Positions 21,812 to 33,949 of a stretch of 64,000 bases of DNA are shown here, piece by piece. Where the stretch lies: positions 14,956,925 through 15,020,924 of the forward strand of contig NC_079426.1 in assembly GCF_026213295.1 (NCBI RefSeq), in the 5' to 3' direction. The translations under genes and the position numbers were made by a program. The notes below the pieces were generated by a model, which made no database searches, was not told the origin of the DNA, and saw nothing but the letters and a program-made list of their open reading frames with translations. Position 1 is the first letter of the stretch. Each line of letters opens with the position of its first letter. The DNA is from Gadus chalcogrammus (lineage: Eukaryota; Chordata; Actinopteri; Gadiformes; Gadidae).

Positions 21812-23183
21812 CTAACGGTCTTTTTTATCTTTATTAGGGTAAGAAAAAGTGGGAGCAAGCTTGCAGAACTTCTGGCTCCGCGGTGCTGCTCTCCCCGGCT
21901 GCGGCGGCGGCTGCTGTTGCTGCTGCGGCATCGGGGTTGGGGTTGGAGGCTGCCCCCTGGAGTGCTGGGACCGGCCTGGACCCCGCTTCCTCCCGGCCTG
22001 CTGGTGGGAGGAGCCCGTGAGAATCGCCCCGAACCGGGAACGATTCTCACGGACGGACTGCTGGTGCGCGAGCACCTCCGAGAACCGGGGCCCAAATAGT
22101 CCATCCGGAGCGCGAAAGCACTCGCCCTGCATGTCATCCGACATGGGGGCGAGAGGCTGGGCTGGCATAGGGATGCCCTTGATGGCCGCCGCCTCACTAA
22201 AGCTTAGATCGGGCCCAGAAAATCAAGCCCGACCCGGCCCGAGCCCGTGCACGTTCTGTCCGAGCCCGGCCCGACCCGACACATTAACTGTAATTATGAG
22301 CCCGAGCCCGATTTCAACCCGACATTTTTTTTAATAGATTATGTAACTTTGTACACATTTGTTACTAGGCCTACTCTGGTAAATATATATGTAAGGGATA
22401 ATGTTTAGAACGCCGGTCATTATCGGGAATATAAGCCCCGACAGGGCGAACAGTACACCGACACGCAGCGAAGGTGTCTTGCTTCGCCCTAAAGGGGCTT
22501 ATTTTCGATAATGACCGGCAACGTTTTATTTATCCCGCTTATTACACGGCTACTTGCCAAAACGAAAAAATAACTTCACATGGTGTGTCTTTTTACAATT
22601 TATTCGTTACCAGTATTCGTAGTGTTGATCAGCAGAGAAATAATTTGTCCGCAAAGACGGCGACGTCGCTTAGCAACGGAAGACGCTGGGGTTGACAAGT
22701 CACCGGACTACTACCCATGCAAGTGAACGGAGCGTTCCACGGCATTGAGAAGACCCGTGTAATAAAGGCCTATAATATCTCTGTTTATGGCATAGATTTT
22801 TTCCTCAGATTAGGCCAATAAACCAATGATAAAAAAATATAATAATCGTCGATCAAAGGCCCGGCCTGGCCCGGCCCGAGGATAGTGGTGGGGAAATATC
22901 GGTCCGACCCGGCCCGCGGGTCGGGTCGGGTCGGGTTCGGGCTCGGGCAGAGAATCTAAACTCTACGCCTCACCCATGATCTCGCCGAAAAGATCGGCCA
23001 TCCGGCTGATGGCCGGATTTCTCCTTCGGGACGACCGTGGCTTGAGCGGGAGAACCCGGACGCAGAGTCATCAAAGACATCGTCCAAGGAGGCGACGTCA
23101 TCCACCTCGATGTGGTCGTCGTCGGCTTCCTCGGTGTCCGGAACTCCGGCCCTGAAGATGTCGATGGCCTCAGCGAGGTCCAC
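21812..23183 (-). pseudogene. DIRS gag-like ORF, split by a hAT insertion
   Basis: The N-terminal part (23,183-22,956) has LAEAIDIFRAGVPDTEEADD and EGEIRPSAGWP. The C-terminal part (22,204-21,812) has MSDDMQGECFRAPDGLFGPR, then a glutamine/proline-rich tail. A 751-bp hAT element sits between them. The reading restored across the insertion site (GEA then FSEAAAIKGIP) fits one original frame. Confidence 0.75.
22205..22955. mobile_element. GGCCCG-rich hAT-type element inside DIRS gag
   Basis: It interrupts the DIRS gag frame. Both ends are rich in GCCCGA/TCGGGC motifs (AAGCCCGACCCGGCCCGAGC left, GGTCGGGTTCGGGCTCGGGC right), which form a long imperfect inverted repeat. The flanks CTAAAGCT and CTAAACTC match at only 5 of 8 positions, so the target duplication is diverged. 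The interior has a hairpin at about 22,412-22,535. A partial copy is at 9,567. Confidence 0.65.
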
Positions 23184-23383
23184 CGACAGGGAGAGGAAGA
23201 GGTGCGTGGAGTGGAATCCCTATTCAGGCAGAGTGGCAGGCGGCGCAGGAGGCGGGAGCAACCATGGCAGCCGCGTTATGTACAGCGCCGCGGAGTGTTC
23301 AGCGCCGAGGCACGCCAGGTGCCCGTCACCCGGCGCGAGGGAAACGGGACAGGAGGGGCACTGAGGCCCTGAAAAGGGCCCCC

Positions 23384-23451
23384 TAGCTCTTATAGGAACG
23401 CTCTCCAGTGGCCCTGAAAAGGGCCACTTGAGAGCGTTCCTATAAGAGCTA
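23384..23451. repeat. 68-bp hairpin inside the DIRS 5' end
   Basis: Outer arms of 22 bp (TAGCTCTTATAGGAACGCTCTC and its exact complement) enclose inner arms AGTGGCCC/GGGCCACT around a short loop. It lies between the terminal repeat and gag. Confidence 0.85.
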
Positions 23452-23484
23452 TAGCAATAGCTTTTTTCCGTAGATCAGTACAAG

Positions 23485-23669
23485 TGCTGAAAGAAAAGGG
23501 AGGATGAGCGGTGGTATGCGCCGCCTTATATACACGGTACCGTGGGAAATGTGGGCGGTGCCCACGTTGATTAGCGCATAGTTGAAATGTTTCAGTGCGT
23601 GCGAGCACGCGCACGGGACAAGCCCATAAGGCGAAGCCTAGACGGCGTAGCCTACATGAAATAGAACTG
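23485..23669. repeat. DIRS left inverted terminal repeat (right on this strand)
   Basis: Partner of 20,862-21,047. It carries the mirrored TATATAAGG and the same CACGGTACCGTG palindrome. Confidence 0.9.
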
Positions 23670-24225
23670 TGTTTCGCTGTGTGAAAAGATGGTCGTCCAT
23701 AAACAAGCATGTGCAACATGATGAAAGCCGGGTGTAGAAAATCGTTAGGTGGAAACTTAAGGTCAGATTCCTCTGTGTTGCTTGACACCAGTGGTTGATG
23801 TGGTCTGGGACGCCTCTTGCTCGGCTTAGAAGCTGTTTTCCAACGCTTGTAACTAAGAAAAATCGCAAAGCAATCTTTTTACAAACAGGTTGACACGCGG
23901 GGAGCTACCCCAAAGGTATAACATGGGTAAAGCTATAGTGGAGGTTCACGTCTTGTAAAATGTAACAGTTCTGTTACCGACGATTATGTGCTATCTAGCA
24001 GCTCTCATGCGGGGTACTGCATTATATGGCCAACCGGACATAACACATGATATCGGCTACACTCTTAGAAAAATCGGAGGCATTCGAATAGCGATCTAGT
24101 GATCTAAATAAACAAGAACCTTGATTTGGGGATTCATCCTGTATCTGGGGGACGAGACAGCCGAACAGCAAAACAACCATGGAAACAAACGTGTTCGTTA
24201 GCGTGACCGCCAACATCCCAGCAAG
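23670..24225. other. Non-coding spacer
   Basis: Nothing recognisable lies between the DIRS element and the solo LTR. Short frames here lack support. Confidence 0.4.
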
Positions 24226-25212
24226 TGTAACCCAGTAGAAAATTGGGCCCTGTTATATTATTTTATTTCCATATTATATACATATTTCTCAAAGTTTCCC
24301 CTTTCTGTATTTTGTCTTTACTATTGCCTTAATTCTCATATTGTTGACCTGTTGGGTTAATAAGCTGTCCATCAGTGATTTTGCTCATAATGGAGTCTTA
24401 TTGGCTGTGTCTAAGAATACAGACCTCCTAATGGGTAGAGGGAAGTAAGCATCGCCTTTCACGTAGCTGTCATCAATGCGCAGCCAGAACACTAACACAA
24501 GCAGACAAGTAAAACGAGCTGGGAAAACGAGTCAAATTGTAGAAAGGGTCAGTTATAAAACTTTATAAAAAACGGAGTGGAAGTTGAAGGGAAACAAACC
24601 GAAGTGAGAGAGAGGGAATTGATGACCAAGCGCCGGGAGTTTTATTATTTACGGATTCCCCTTGACGGATCGAATTCCCCTTGACGAAGGGGTGGCGAGC
24701 TAGTGAAGATACCTCCTTATCCAAAGGAGTGGACCGACATCACCTGTGCCGAGGAGGATACCAACCTTCCTTTACATCCATCACTTGAGAATATCAGGTG
24801 AAAGCGCTCTGAAGCGCCACACATGACCAATTGACTTTTACTTTTTGACTTCTGACTCGACATTCCCCTTTTGGACTAAAGTATGCTGAACTGGCCGAAA
24901 CAAGGAAATTAAAGGAAAACAATTTATTTTTGTTTATATTTAAATTTTTCCTTATGGACATTTTTCAGCCATTTCATGATGTTTAAAGATAATTGTTTCT
25001 GACCTAATGTTAGGGTCTAGATTGTGGAATTCCTGAATATCCTTGATTGCACTGAAATCTATTTTATTATTTTTCTACAAGGTTGAATACAGTTAATCTA
25101 AAAGTTAACCTGTGGCTCAAGTTACTAATTGTGATGTCATTTTATTCTTTCCCTCCTTACGAACCTATTGACTAGTCCATATCTGAATACTCTACTGCCC
25201 ACCAGGGTTACA
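24226..25212. mobile_element. Solo LTR of a retrovirus-like or LTR retrotransposon, 987 bp
   Basis: It begins TGTAACCC and ends GGGTTACA, an 8-bp inverted repeat with the TG...CA ends of LTRs. CAAG is duplicated on both sides (24,222-24,225, 25,213-25,216). A TTTATAAAAAA stretch at about 24,561 could be the promoter if the LTR reads plus. No internal coding region or second LTR is present, so it is a recombination remnant. The family is not recognised. Confidence 0.65.
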
Positions 25213-25216
25213 CAAG

Positions 25217-28200
25217 CAAGCAAGACAGAAACATACAGGGCTCACAACCAAACACAGCAAACACATTTTTAAAGAGACTATCAACATCGAGAAAGCCACA
25301 ATACAAAGAAAAGCGAAGAACAAAGTTCACCCAAGTGTACTTACACTTTCAAGAGCAACACGGCCAAGTCTGCATTCGATTTGCATTCTTCTTTTTCATT
25401 CAGTTCACGCCATTCCTTAAAAGCTTGCCCAACGTTTACTCATGTCTGGCCTCTCTGTCGTTCATTTTCCCTTTTCTCTTCTTCTGTTCCTCCGACATTG
25501 GGTTTCTCTGTCTCTTTTTAGTCGGCTGATCCATGATGAATGTAGCAATCCCTTCGCTACTTGTGTTTATATCTAGTCGGTTCCGTGTTTGTGGGTCTGT
25601 AATGCCGTAAAGCAATTCGTAACTTTGCAAGATCTGAGACTCCTGCGAGAGTTTGCGGCGGGTCGGCGGCAGAAACAGTTTTTATGCATGCACAGATGAC
25701 TACAGTGTTAGGCTCAAATGTCAATCTGTGCGTGACTTCCTCTTGATGGGCCTCACCTCTGGGGGAGCTGAACCTAACACTCCATGCCCCCCCTCCCCCC
25801 GCTGTCTGTCTCGGGTCAGACTCAGTCAGCGCAGGTCTGGTGAGTGCAAGAGGTATCTGCTGCTTGTGGACTACTGCATTCATAAGCCCGGCCCCTCCCC
25901 CCACAGGGAATTTCACAATGTCAGGCGACATCACCGGGGCCCGTAGGCGGTGGAACAGGCCGGGCTGATTGATGCGGCCCGTGTGAATCGTCCACGCAGA
26001 ACCACAGCCCGCTTCCCAATTCAAGGCCTGTGCTTGTGTCTGTGGCGCTTAAACGCAGCCCTGATTTATTGGAACACTTCCTCTGATGACCGCCTTTGCT
26101 TCGGCAAAGCTGGCCACTTTGGCTGTTGTTTTTCCGCAGACGGAAAGTAGTATATCCGCGTTACAAATGTCCTTTATTGAGTTTGGGAGGCGCCGTTATT
26201 GGAACTAACCACAAAGGCAGAAAGAATTGGAAGTTTGATAGGAAGACGGTTGGGAAAATGGCCCCGCCTTTTTTTCATTGGTTAAAACACTACTTTCTGT
26301 CGAAGTACTTCGATTTCTATTGCTCTCCATGGTTTTGAATGTACCCTCAAGCCGAATACTACTGAAACTGCCGCCTTCTGTATTGCAAGACCACCATACA
26401 CCTCCATCCTGTCGCCGAAGATGGAGCCTGGCATGACCTAACTTTACATTGCCTATTGTCATCCAATAATCAACATTATACCACAGTGTGGTTGAATACT
26501 TGATCCTCAATAACGAACCAAGGGTGTGAATATTTGGCAACAATACAACACTTTGACAGTTCAAACAATTACGAATCAATGTGCTACAAATCAATGCACA
26601 CAATCCAACAAACACAACAATGGTCAAATACAACTATCGACTGACGCAACAAACGCAAAAACAATATGCTCAACGTGCCGCCCAAGAATCTTTCACCTCA
26701 GCTGATTAGGTTGGAGGCTGGCCTAAAAACATTGCTACCCGTTACATTTATGTTTATTTAATTACCAACCTGTTCTAAGTAGTACTTTGGTATCCTTTGG
26801 CCTCTTTCAAACATTGATAGCTAAATATGTTTGTTATTAAAAACATTCTGAGACCATTATCCCCTCGTTTGCCCCAACATCTTCTGTATACAGAATAGTG
26901 GGAATCTTTCCATGGAAATCCGAAACCTGGGGAGATCACCAGAACATTTAGGAAAAATAATATCCAAATATTCAGTGTGTGTTTGTGTGTGCAGTACAGA
27001 CAGACAAACACACATGTGTCAATAAAGATATCCATTAGCAGAAGCCTTTAAAGGCTTAAAGGGACAAAAGTGCTTCTGTCAAACTTTGGGTTGATATTTG
27101 TCGCCCGTGTCCTGGCAGATCGATTCATGTTTTGACAACGAAAAAAAGCCAGTATTTTGAGTGTGAATATTTTTTCTATGTAATGTGTCATTACCATTTC
27201 AAAGTAAGCAGGGGTTAAGCCTGCCCTCTGTTTGCCCTGTCACCCATTAAAAATGAAAGCTTCTAGACACATCCAGGTGGCTGAAGATATACATGTGCTT
27301 TCATTTCTGCTGAAAAGGTCTCTTCGGCTGTAAAGGCATATTGGCCTTCTGTCACTTTTAAGTGCTGCGAAGAGAACATGGCGTGTCAGACACTGTATCA
27401 ACACAAGGGGCTAATTTATTCGAAATAAATCATTTTCCTTTAAACCCTAAACGCCCAATTTCCATAATCATCTATCTCAATAGAGGAGCGCATGGACCCA
27501 AAACAATGCACTGCTGTATATTTGATGTTTGAAGGACATCTCAAGAGCATGAGTTCTCTTCCTTCTGACATGTTCAGCTACGTATCTACATCCTGCCATT
27601 AGCCAGCCCTTGGCCCCTGAAAATCAAAATTACTATTTCCTTTTCAAGTGATAATTGTCTCCTTAAAAGTGTATATATTTGTCACTTGTTGGATGAAAAT
27701 AATGTCTTGTTGTTGTTTTCACCCCAAAAAATGTAATAGCTATACTTGTGGTAGTGCTCAAAGTTCATAATTGAAATAGAGGTATAAATCTGAGAGATAA
27801 AATGGAAATGATTCAAGATCATAATGTTGGCTAATCCCTAAACGTTGGAACTAAATACAATTGACTTACAAACATTGCCTGTTGTTTATCAGAGAATGTC
27901 CACTTCAATTCTCGGTTTGACAATATTTTGAACAAATCGGTTGGCCTTTATTGGTCAGTTTCTAGGACCAAATGGACTCAGCATGATAATAACATGCAAA
28001 GAGATGCAAGGCTGAACACAGTTGACGCATTGTAGTGGATTTGTTGCTGCCTTTTGGAAGCATGTTCCCTGCTTGACTCACCTACTATGCAATCCACTGT
28101 TACTTCATGCGGCTTGCTTCAGAGGCGCAACATATAATAGACACCCTAAACTGAAATACACATACGTTTATACACACAAACCAAAGTTTATTCTGAACCA

Positions 28201-28912
28201 CAACAAACATTATCTTTAGAATTTCAACCCAAACTGAGGCTAGAGACGGGCCATAAAGAACAAAAGACTTGAGCATCGACAATGGGAAGTAGGATCCTTG
28301 TGATTACTCCCTAAACTATCAAACTATCAAAACTCCCAAATCCAAAATCACAGACCCAAAACAGTTCCAACATAAGCAGACCTACATTATGACTGGAAGA
28401 TGAGGGCAAATGGCAGAGGTACCAGAATGGACCCAGCGAGCCAATTTAGGTACTGCTTTTATAAGCGGACAACGGTCTGCCATTCATCAGCGGCTGCACC
28501 CCTTGCTTTCCTGCTCTCCTTTAAGGGTGAATGCAAAGGAGAGAAAGCAGGACAAAGTGGGAGTGCGTAACATCCGAGACGAGACCCTCATGGGAGCCAA
28601 TCATGCTGCTCATTACAATGGATCTCCATCTGTGTGATCTGAGCCAGGTACGAGAGCGGTGAGGAACCAACAATGTTGCATTGTCGAAGCAATCAGTAAT
28701 GAAATACAAAAATTAAAGGTTGCGAACAAGGCACTGTGATTTAAACATGGAGCAACGGCGAAAAATATATATATAAATATTTAAAAAAAAGATATCCATA
28801 TATATATATTTTTTTTATTATTATTATTATTATTAAAAAATGTCACAGCACAATGCATAATCATTACTACCGTTTTTTTTTTGCACTTTATTCTGTTTTG
28901 GGCATTTCCTCC
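25217..28912. other. Non-coding stretch, no recognised feature
   Basis: About 3.7 kb of mixed sequence. Frames at 25,557-26,024 and 26,205-26,633 (minus) have no family-like motifs and cross pyrimidine-rich or repetitive DNA. An AT-rich low-complexity tract lies at 28,770-28,845. Confidence 0.4.
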
Positions 28913-29138
28913 CAGTGCAAATATGTTTGAATAAGTTACAGAAAGTAGTTTTCTGAAACGGAATCAATTAATAGTTTTTGAACCTATGTTGTGAGTAATA
29001 GAGAAGAAAATATTTAAAATATTGTTGCAAGTGGCCTGTATGCATCGCCTTCACATGGTTTTACAAAGCTGTACATTTCTTAAAGATATTGATGTGGATG
29101 GTTCCAGCATTCTCATATTTTCTCGTTTTTTACATTAT

Positions 29139-29427
29139 CAGTGCAAATATGTTTTTGAATTAGTTTCTGAAAATGGTATTTTAAGATGGGACATATGTAA
29201 TTATAATTTGTAAACCCTTGTTGCAAATATAACAACCAAAAAAATATTGATAAATGTTGATGCATGATTGTGGACTATATGGAAATAGTACAATTCCAGG
29301 TCTTCCAAATGTTTTTGGTCGCTGTGTCATAATTCAGCTTAATTTGTAATATAGTGTTGCTTAAGTCACACCCATTAACGAGAAATGTCAAACTGGCACT
29401 GCATGTTGAAAAGGTTGTTGACCCCTG
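29139..29427. repeat. Diverged copy of the CAGGGGTC hAT MITE
   Basis: It follows 14,315-14,604 along its whole length (GCAAATATGTTTTTGAAT, GACATATGTAATTATAATTT, AAATGTCAAACTGGCACTGC) and ends GACCCCTG. The left terminus is degraded to CAGTGC and no target duplication is visible. A second piece of the same left end lies at about 28,912-28,995. Confidence 0.75.
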
Positions 29428-29676
29428 TTATAAACTAACGGAATTCGTTCAAATCGCCAAAAATGGCAACGCTTGTAAATCCTGTTTTGTTTGAATAAAG
29501 ATGTATTTATTTGTAATAATTATTGAGATCCTGCTGAGTTGCAGGTGAATGTATAGGCCAATGACTTACTTAGGCTATTATTTTTTATCGCCAATAAGTT
29601 CGTGTTTCTGGGTGCGTGTGTTTGTGTTGGAAGGGGAAGCGGGGGGCTGCGGAGTCCACATGCCCAGGGGCCCGAT

Positions 29677-29918
29677 CAGTGGGGGTTTCATTCCGTCTGC
29701 GCACGGCACCTTCTCAACGAGCAGGTGTGCGCCTGCAGCCAGAGGGGGCGCCAAAATACCTATTCCCAACACAATGTTATGTAGTACTTCATTGATAACC
29801 GCTACGCAGCGCGATTTCTTTTTTACTGCTCGTGGCGCCCCCCATGTGACTTGGCGCCCCCCACAAATATGCCGCCCCGGGCGGCTGCCTGGTTCGCCCG
29901 TACCTAAAACCGCCACTG
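29677..29918. mobile_element. Short hAT element, 242 bp
   Basis: The ends CAGTGG and CCACTG are flanked by exact duplicates of GGCCCGAT (29,669-29,676, 29,919-29,926). The interior carries several GGCGCCCCCC-type motifs. Confidence 0.7.
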
Positions 29919-29926
29919 GGCCCGAT

Positions 29927-31140
29927 GTCTCATAATCCGTCTATGCACCTGGTTAGTGCAGAAGCCGAGCTCTTAGCAGTTTTGCACCCCCACGCACATC
30001 TGCCCCCCTTCACACTACCTGTGCACTATATCGGTCTACTGCCTTCTCCACCTACACGTCCGATAAGCCAAACGCACAATTAAACAGATGGTGACAATCT
30101 CTGCTAAATGGGATGCTTCGTTATTCTCGACTACGCATTCTGCTGGGTATACTCTTAACACTTTCACTGTGTAAGCATCAAGGTGAATGGCCGACACCTT
30201 CTAATACACCTTTATCTCCATCGGCGTCCTTGATAGTGCTCAGCTTGCACAGCATTTCCACTGCTCAGACCACTCATGGCTATCTGAGACTGATTGGAAG
30301 GCTCCTTAGCTAAATTCATCGCCAAATGGTATTCCTGGAATTGTCACTCCACCTCTCCTTTATTTGATCCCTCCATGATCACTCTCACACACCTTGGTGG
30401 TCAAGATCCACCACTCAAATCCACCTAACTCATTCCACAGTACATACGTGGGTGCTCATATTGTATGGGCCAGTCAGGAATCTAAATAACATTTGTTTGC
30501 ATTCCTATTTTATTGCAGATAAGGACGGAAACTTATGATTTCATGGTTTGTGGCATTAAGGGAAGTAGAATTCCATCTGGATTTGGGATCTAGAATGGCC
30601 AACTTCATTGTCTAACTGACCAGTATATTGGGAAATGGTCGTCCACGATAGGACATGATGACAATATATACTGTATATAAATGTATATACAGTCACAAGG
30701 TTGGGAACTATTGTAGCATAAGGCACACAAACTCATATAATATAATGTTCAGAAACTGGAGTCCTGGCAAAAACATTGGATTTCACTCTTCTTTTTCTAA
30801 TTATTTTTCTTTTATGTAACCTTGATAAAATGGCAAAGATAACTTTTGTGGGGATGAATAAAACATGTTAGCACGCGTAAGGGAAATGTTTTCAATGCCG
30901 CTTTAATATAAAACAAGTAGGCAAAGTTTGCTGAAGAGTGCAAAATAAAAAGCCCCTTATCGTGTAGTCATTGTGGGATTCACAATGCACGGCCGGAATC
31001 CCCGATGAGGTTCCGGTTGCACACTCCAAAGAATCCCCTTGTATCTCCTTCTAACCCCTTTCAAAACCTCAATGGAAAACGCCATGAGGATAAGGAAAGT
31101 TGTGAAGGAGAATGCATAAGGACCTGATGACCATTGCTAA
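29927..31140. other. Non-coding stretch, no recognised feature
   Basis: No exon, repeat boundary or RNA gene is identified. A small AT-rich inverted stretch (ATATACTGTATATAAATGTATATACAGT) lies at about 30,666-30,693. Confidence 0.4.
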
Positions 31141-31173
31141 GGGAATCCTACTGATGTAGGCAGTAGGATTCCC
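31141..31173. repeat. Perfect 13-bp-arm hairpin
   Basis: GGGAATCCTACTG, a 7-base loop, then CAGTAGGATTCCC. Isolated in otherwise plain sequence, with no U-tract that would suggest a terminator. Confidence 0.85.
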
Positions 31174-31692
31174 TCAAAGTCAATATGACCAACTGGAAAT
31201 ATAAGAAGCGGCAATGAAATTAAAAATAAACTGTGATTTTGAAAAAAGAATAAATTATATCGAAAATCTATTCTTTGTTAAATGTTTGAATGAAGGTTAA
31301 AGGTTAAAAATTGACCAAGTTACAAAGTCTGAAGTAGTTGATATGTCAGAGAATTGGCCATTGACTTCCATCGTAAAAAATGGAATAGAGTCTCTAGGTG
31401 AAATATTGTGGAAGGAGATAAGTCCCATAGTTGGTCAAGAAAGAGAAAGAAAGAATAAAACTTAACAATAGTTCAGCGCTGCATGCAGCACTCACCTAAT
31501 TAGTACTATTGTATGAAAATAATTGTGGGTCATGTTGATTACTTTGTGAACGGCCAAATGGTGGATCGCTTTAAATGTTCCTGCCGCAAGAAATCGTGGG
31601 GCGGTGTCACGTTAAAATTGTACCGGGGGCGAAAATTGTACCGGCCTACGTCATCAGTTGTTTACATCTTGACAACCTGCCTGGCAAAAAAC

Positions 31693-31939
31693 GACGCAAT
31701 CGTCTATTGCCGGGCAGGTTGCAAAAAACATTCGGCTCATGTTTCCAAAAGACGAAATAACATAATACAGATAACGGATCGCTAGATAACACTTGTTTTT
31801 ACTTTATATTTGTATTGTATTTAATTGTTTAATCGAATAGCAACAGACGACGCGATGTTATCTGTATTATGTTATTTCGTCTTTTGGAAACATGAGCCGA
31901 ATGTTTTTTGCAACCTGCCCGGCAACAGACGATCGCGTC
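31693..31939. repeat. Long inverted repeat, 83-bp arms, 81-bp spacer
   Basis: Arms 31,693-31,775 and 31,857-31,939 are reverse complements with about two mismatches (for example GTTATCTGTATTATGTTATT in the right arm). A nested inverted pair, CAACCTGCCTGGCAA and TTGCCGGGCAGGTTG, lies at about 31,674-31,724. No target duplication or transposase is recognised. It may be a foldback element. Confidence 0.85.
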
Positions 31940-32359
31940 AATAAGGTATGCACAAAATACTGCAAAGAAATGCGTGATGTTTACTAAAGGCATTCATAAG
32001 CAAACTAATAGATAGAGTTCAGATTCAAATGATTGTAAATACAATTAAATGTAGTATGGTTTATCTAGTTTGGTTCTAACCAGAGATTAAACAAGCACTC
32101 AACTGAAGTGTAAAAATAAAAAAAATAAAAAATACAATAATGTATCAGGGCTGTGCAGAGGTAGACGGGACAGCAGCACATGATGCTGTGTCACTGGGGG
32201 TGGTACTGAAATAAAAGTGCATCTGAAGAGAGAAGAGAAGTATATGTGACAACTGCATGTTACATTTTAATAAAAAAAACATGCTTGGTGTGCTCTACAT
32301 GAGACTAATATAGACTAATAATGAAAATGTGATGATATTCCATATATGCCCAGCCCTCC

Positions 32360-32640
32360 CTGCCCCCCATGGACTGCACTCTAAGACTTGATGCACCTTA
32401 ATATGTATTGCTTTTATTATTTTTTATTATTATTATTATTATTTTATGTATGATATTTATGAACTATTTATTAATTGTTATTTATTATTATTTAGCTGTG
32501 TAAGTCTGGTTGCCTCTACTGTCTCGTTGTCTTTGTGGCAATGACAAATAAAGTACTTTGAACTTTGAACTTTGAAATATTCATTCAACTTTATTGTCAT
32601 TGCAATGCAATTCAGTCTAACCACAGTGCAAAAACCAGTA
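32360..32640. repeat. Two LINE-like 3' tails facing each other
   Basis: A plus-strand unit ends ATGACAAATAAAGTACTTTG with ACTTTGA repeated three times at about 32,555-32,577. It is followed at once by CATTCAACTTTATTGTCATT, which is the same kind of tail in reverse orientation. No coding part is left. Confidence 0.5.
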
Positions 32641-33419
32641 AAGTGCAGTGAAATGAATTGATATGTATATATAGCCTATGAATGATATGTGAAAGCTAAG
32701 GTATGAAATATTAACAATAATACACTTTAACTGCACTTTAAGACTGATGTAAACTTAAACAAACATAAACTGTGACACATAAAACCAAGTACTTACAACC
32801 ACCCTATTACAATGTGGATGGACAACTAAAAGCATTTTAACTGACATACAAGCAGGAAAGACACCTGTAAAATAACACCTGAACAGGCCTAACGTTAAGT
32901 TTCCAAACGTCCCTAATGAATTTAAGGTGGAGTAACATTAACACACGTCGACTCAGCTATTTATTGATTATTAAACAATGTTGCTATCGTCCGAAGTAAG
33001 CCAGCAAGCTATCACTCTGCTCCAACAACGGTAACTACGATGCATTAAACTATTAATTTCATGCACTTCATCACATTGACATTACTGTACCTCTATCTTT
33101 TTCACGTATTTCCTCCTCTTCTTTCCTTCTTTTCCTTCCTTGGGCGCCGGACGGCTTCAGTCTTTTGGACATAATTCCGATACAGTGTCATTAATCTTTT
33201 TCTTCGTCTCAGGGTCACGGTCCGGTCAGATTCAGGCAGCTGGCCTCTTGACCCCGCCCCCCTCAAAGAGGGCAGGTACAGCCAGGCAGGCACCCAGAAA
33301 AAAGGCTTCTCCATTATTTAATAGTCTTTGCTATGACTTTATGTTGCTGTGAGCTTAAATAGTATTTCGAAATAATAGTAGTAATGGCACTGGTAAAAAA
33401 AAAAAGTAGTATTTATATA

Positions 33420-33461
33420 TATATATAGATATAACTTTTTTTTTTTTTTTTTTTTTTTTTC
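33420..33461. repeat. AT-rich and poly-T tract
   Basis: A TATATA run followed by an uninterrupted run of about 24 T. The following 33,470-33,540 is rich in GGCGCCCC and ends CAGGGCCGGCTCTG, which looks like one terminus of a hAT element whose other end I could not find. Confidence 0.6.
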
Positions 33462-33949
33462 TCCCCCCGTTTTCGGCGCCCCCCGCGGATGACAGCGCCC
33501 CTAGCATTTGCCTATACTGCCTATGCCCAGGGCCGGCTCTGTGTTGCAGTCATGTGACTCTCTCAAGTCAGTGGGATGGCTGTGACTGAACACGGTCTGT
33601 GACCTTCTTTGAGGTGTCTGTTACTTTGATTTGATTAAGCGTCATGTAGCTCATTCAATAACGCCTTGAATAAGCGCTAAATGGGCTTTGAATCGAGTTG
33701 ACCACTTTCTCCATGAGAAAAGTCCACGACCTTCCCAGCCAATGCCTGCATATGAATTACACAGTGACAATTCACTATATCAGGAAAACCAGGGTCATTA
33801 CAGCACAGTCATATAAAGCCAACGTGCACACTGCACATACCCCATTATAGGAAGTCCTCCTTTGTGTTGAATCCTGGATGCCATTCTGACAAATACAAGC
33901 AGCTGAGCTTTGTCCATTACATCCAGGGATTTGTGGAACTGTATTTAAA

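Larger units (their letters stand above)
20862..23669 (-). mobile_element. DIRS-type tyrosine-recombinase retrotransposon, internally deleted
   Basis: Inverted terminal repeats of about 185 bp lie at 20,862-21,047 and 23,485-23,669. A 38-bp segment at 21,073-21,110 is complementary to the outer left edge, which is the internal complementary region expected of DIRS elements. Minus-strand remnants in order are gag (23,183 down to 21,812), the end of RT/RNase H (about 21,800-21,500) and the start of the tyrosine recombinase (about 21,480-21,370). Most of the reverse transcriptase and recombinase catalytic parts are absent. A 751-bp hAT element interrupts gag. No LTR-type target duplication is seen, as expected for this order. 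Confidence 0.85.

Noticed and set aside
21849..22334. 161-codon plus frame with a poly-Cys stretch
   Set aside because: It is antisense to the glutamine/proline-rich part of the DIRS gag.
25557..26024. 155-codon minus-strand frame
   Set aside because: No family motif, no splice context, and it crosses poly-C-like DNA; probably chance.
29549..29935. 128-codon plus frame
   Set aside because: It overlaps the 242-bp hAT element and its GGCGCCCCC motifs, so it is repeat-derived.
33470..33540. Right end of a hAT element (CAGGGCCGGCTCTG)
   Set aside because: A plausible terminus, but neither the opposite end nor an 8-bp duplicate was found.
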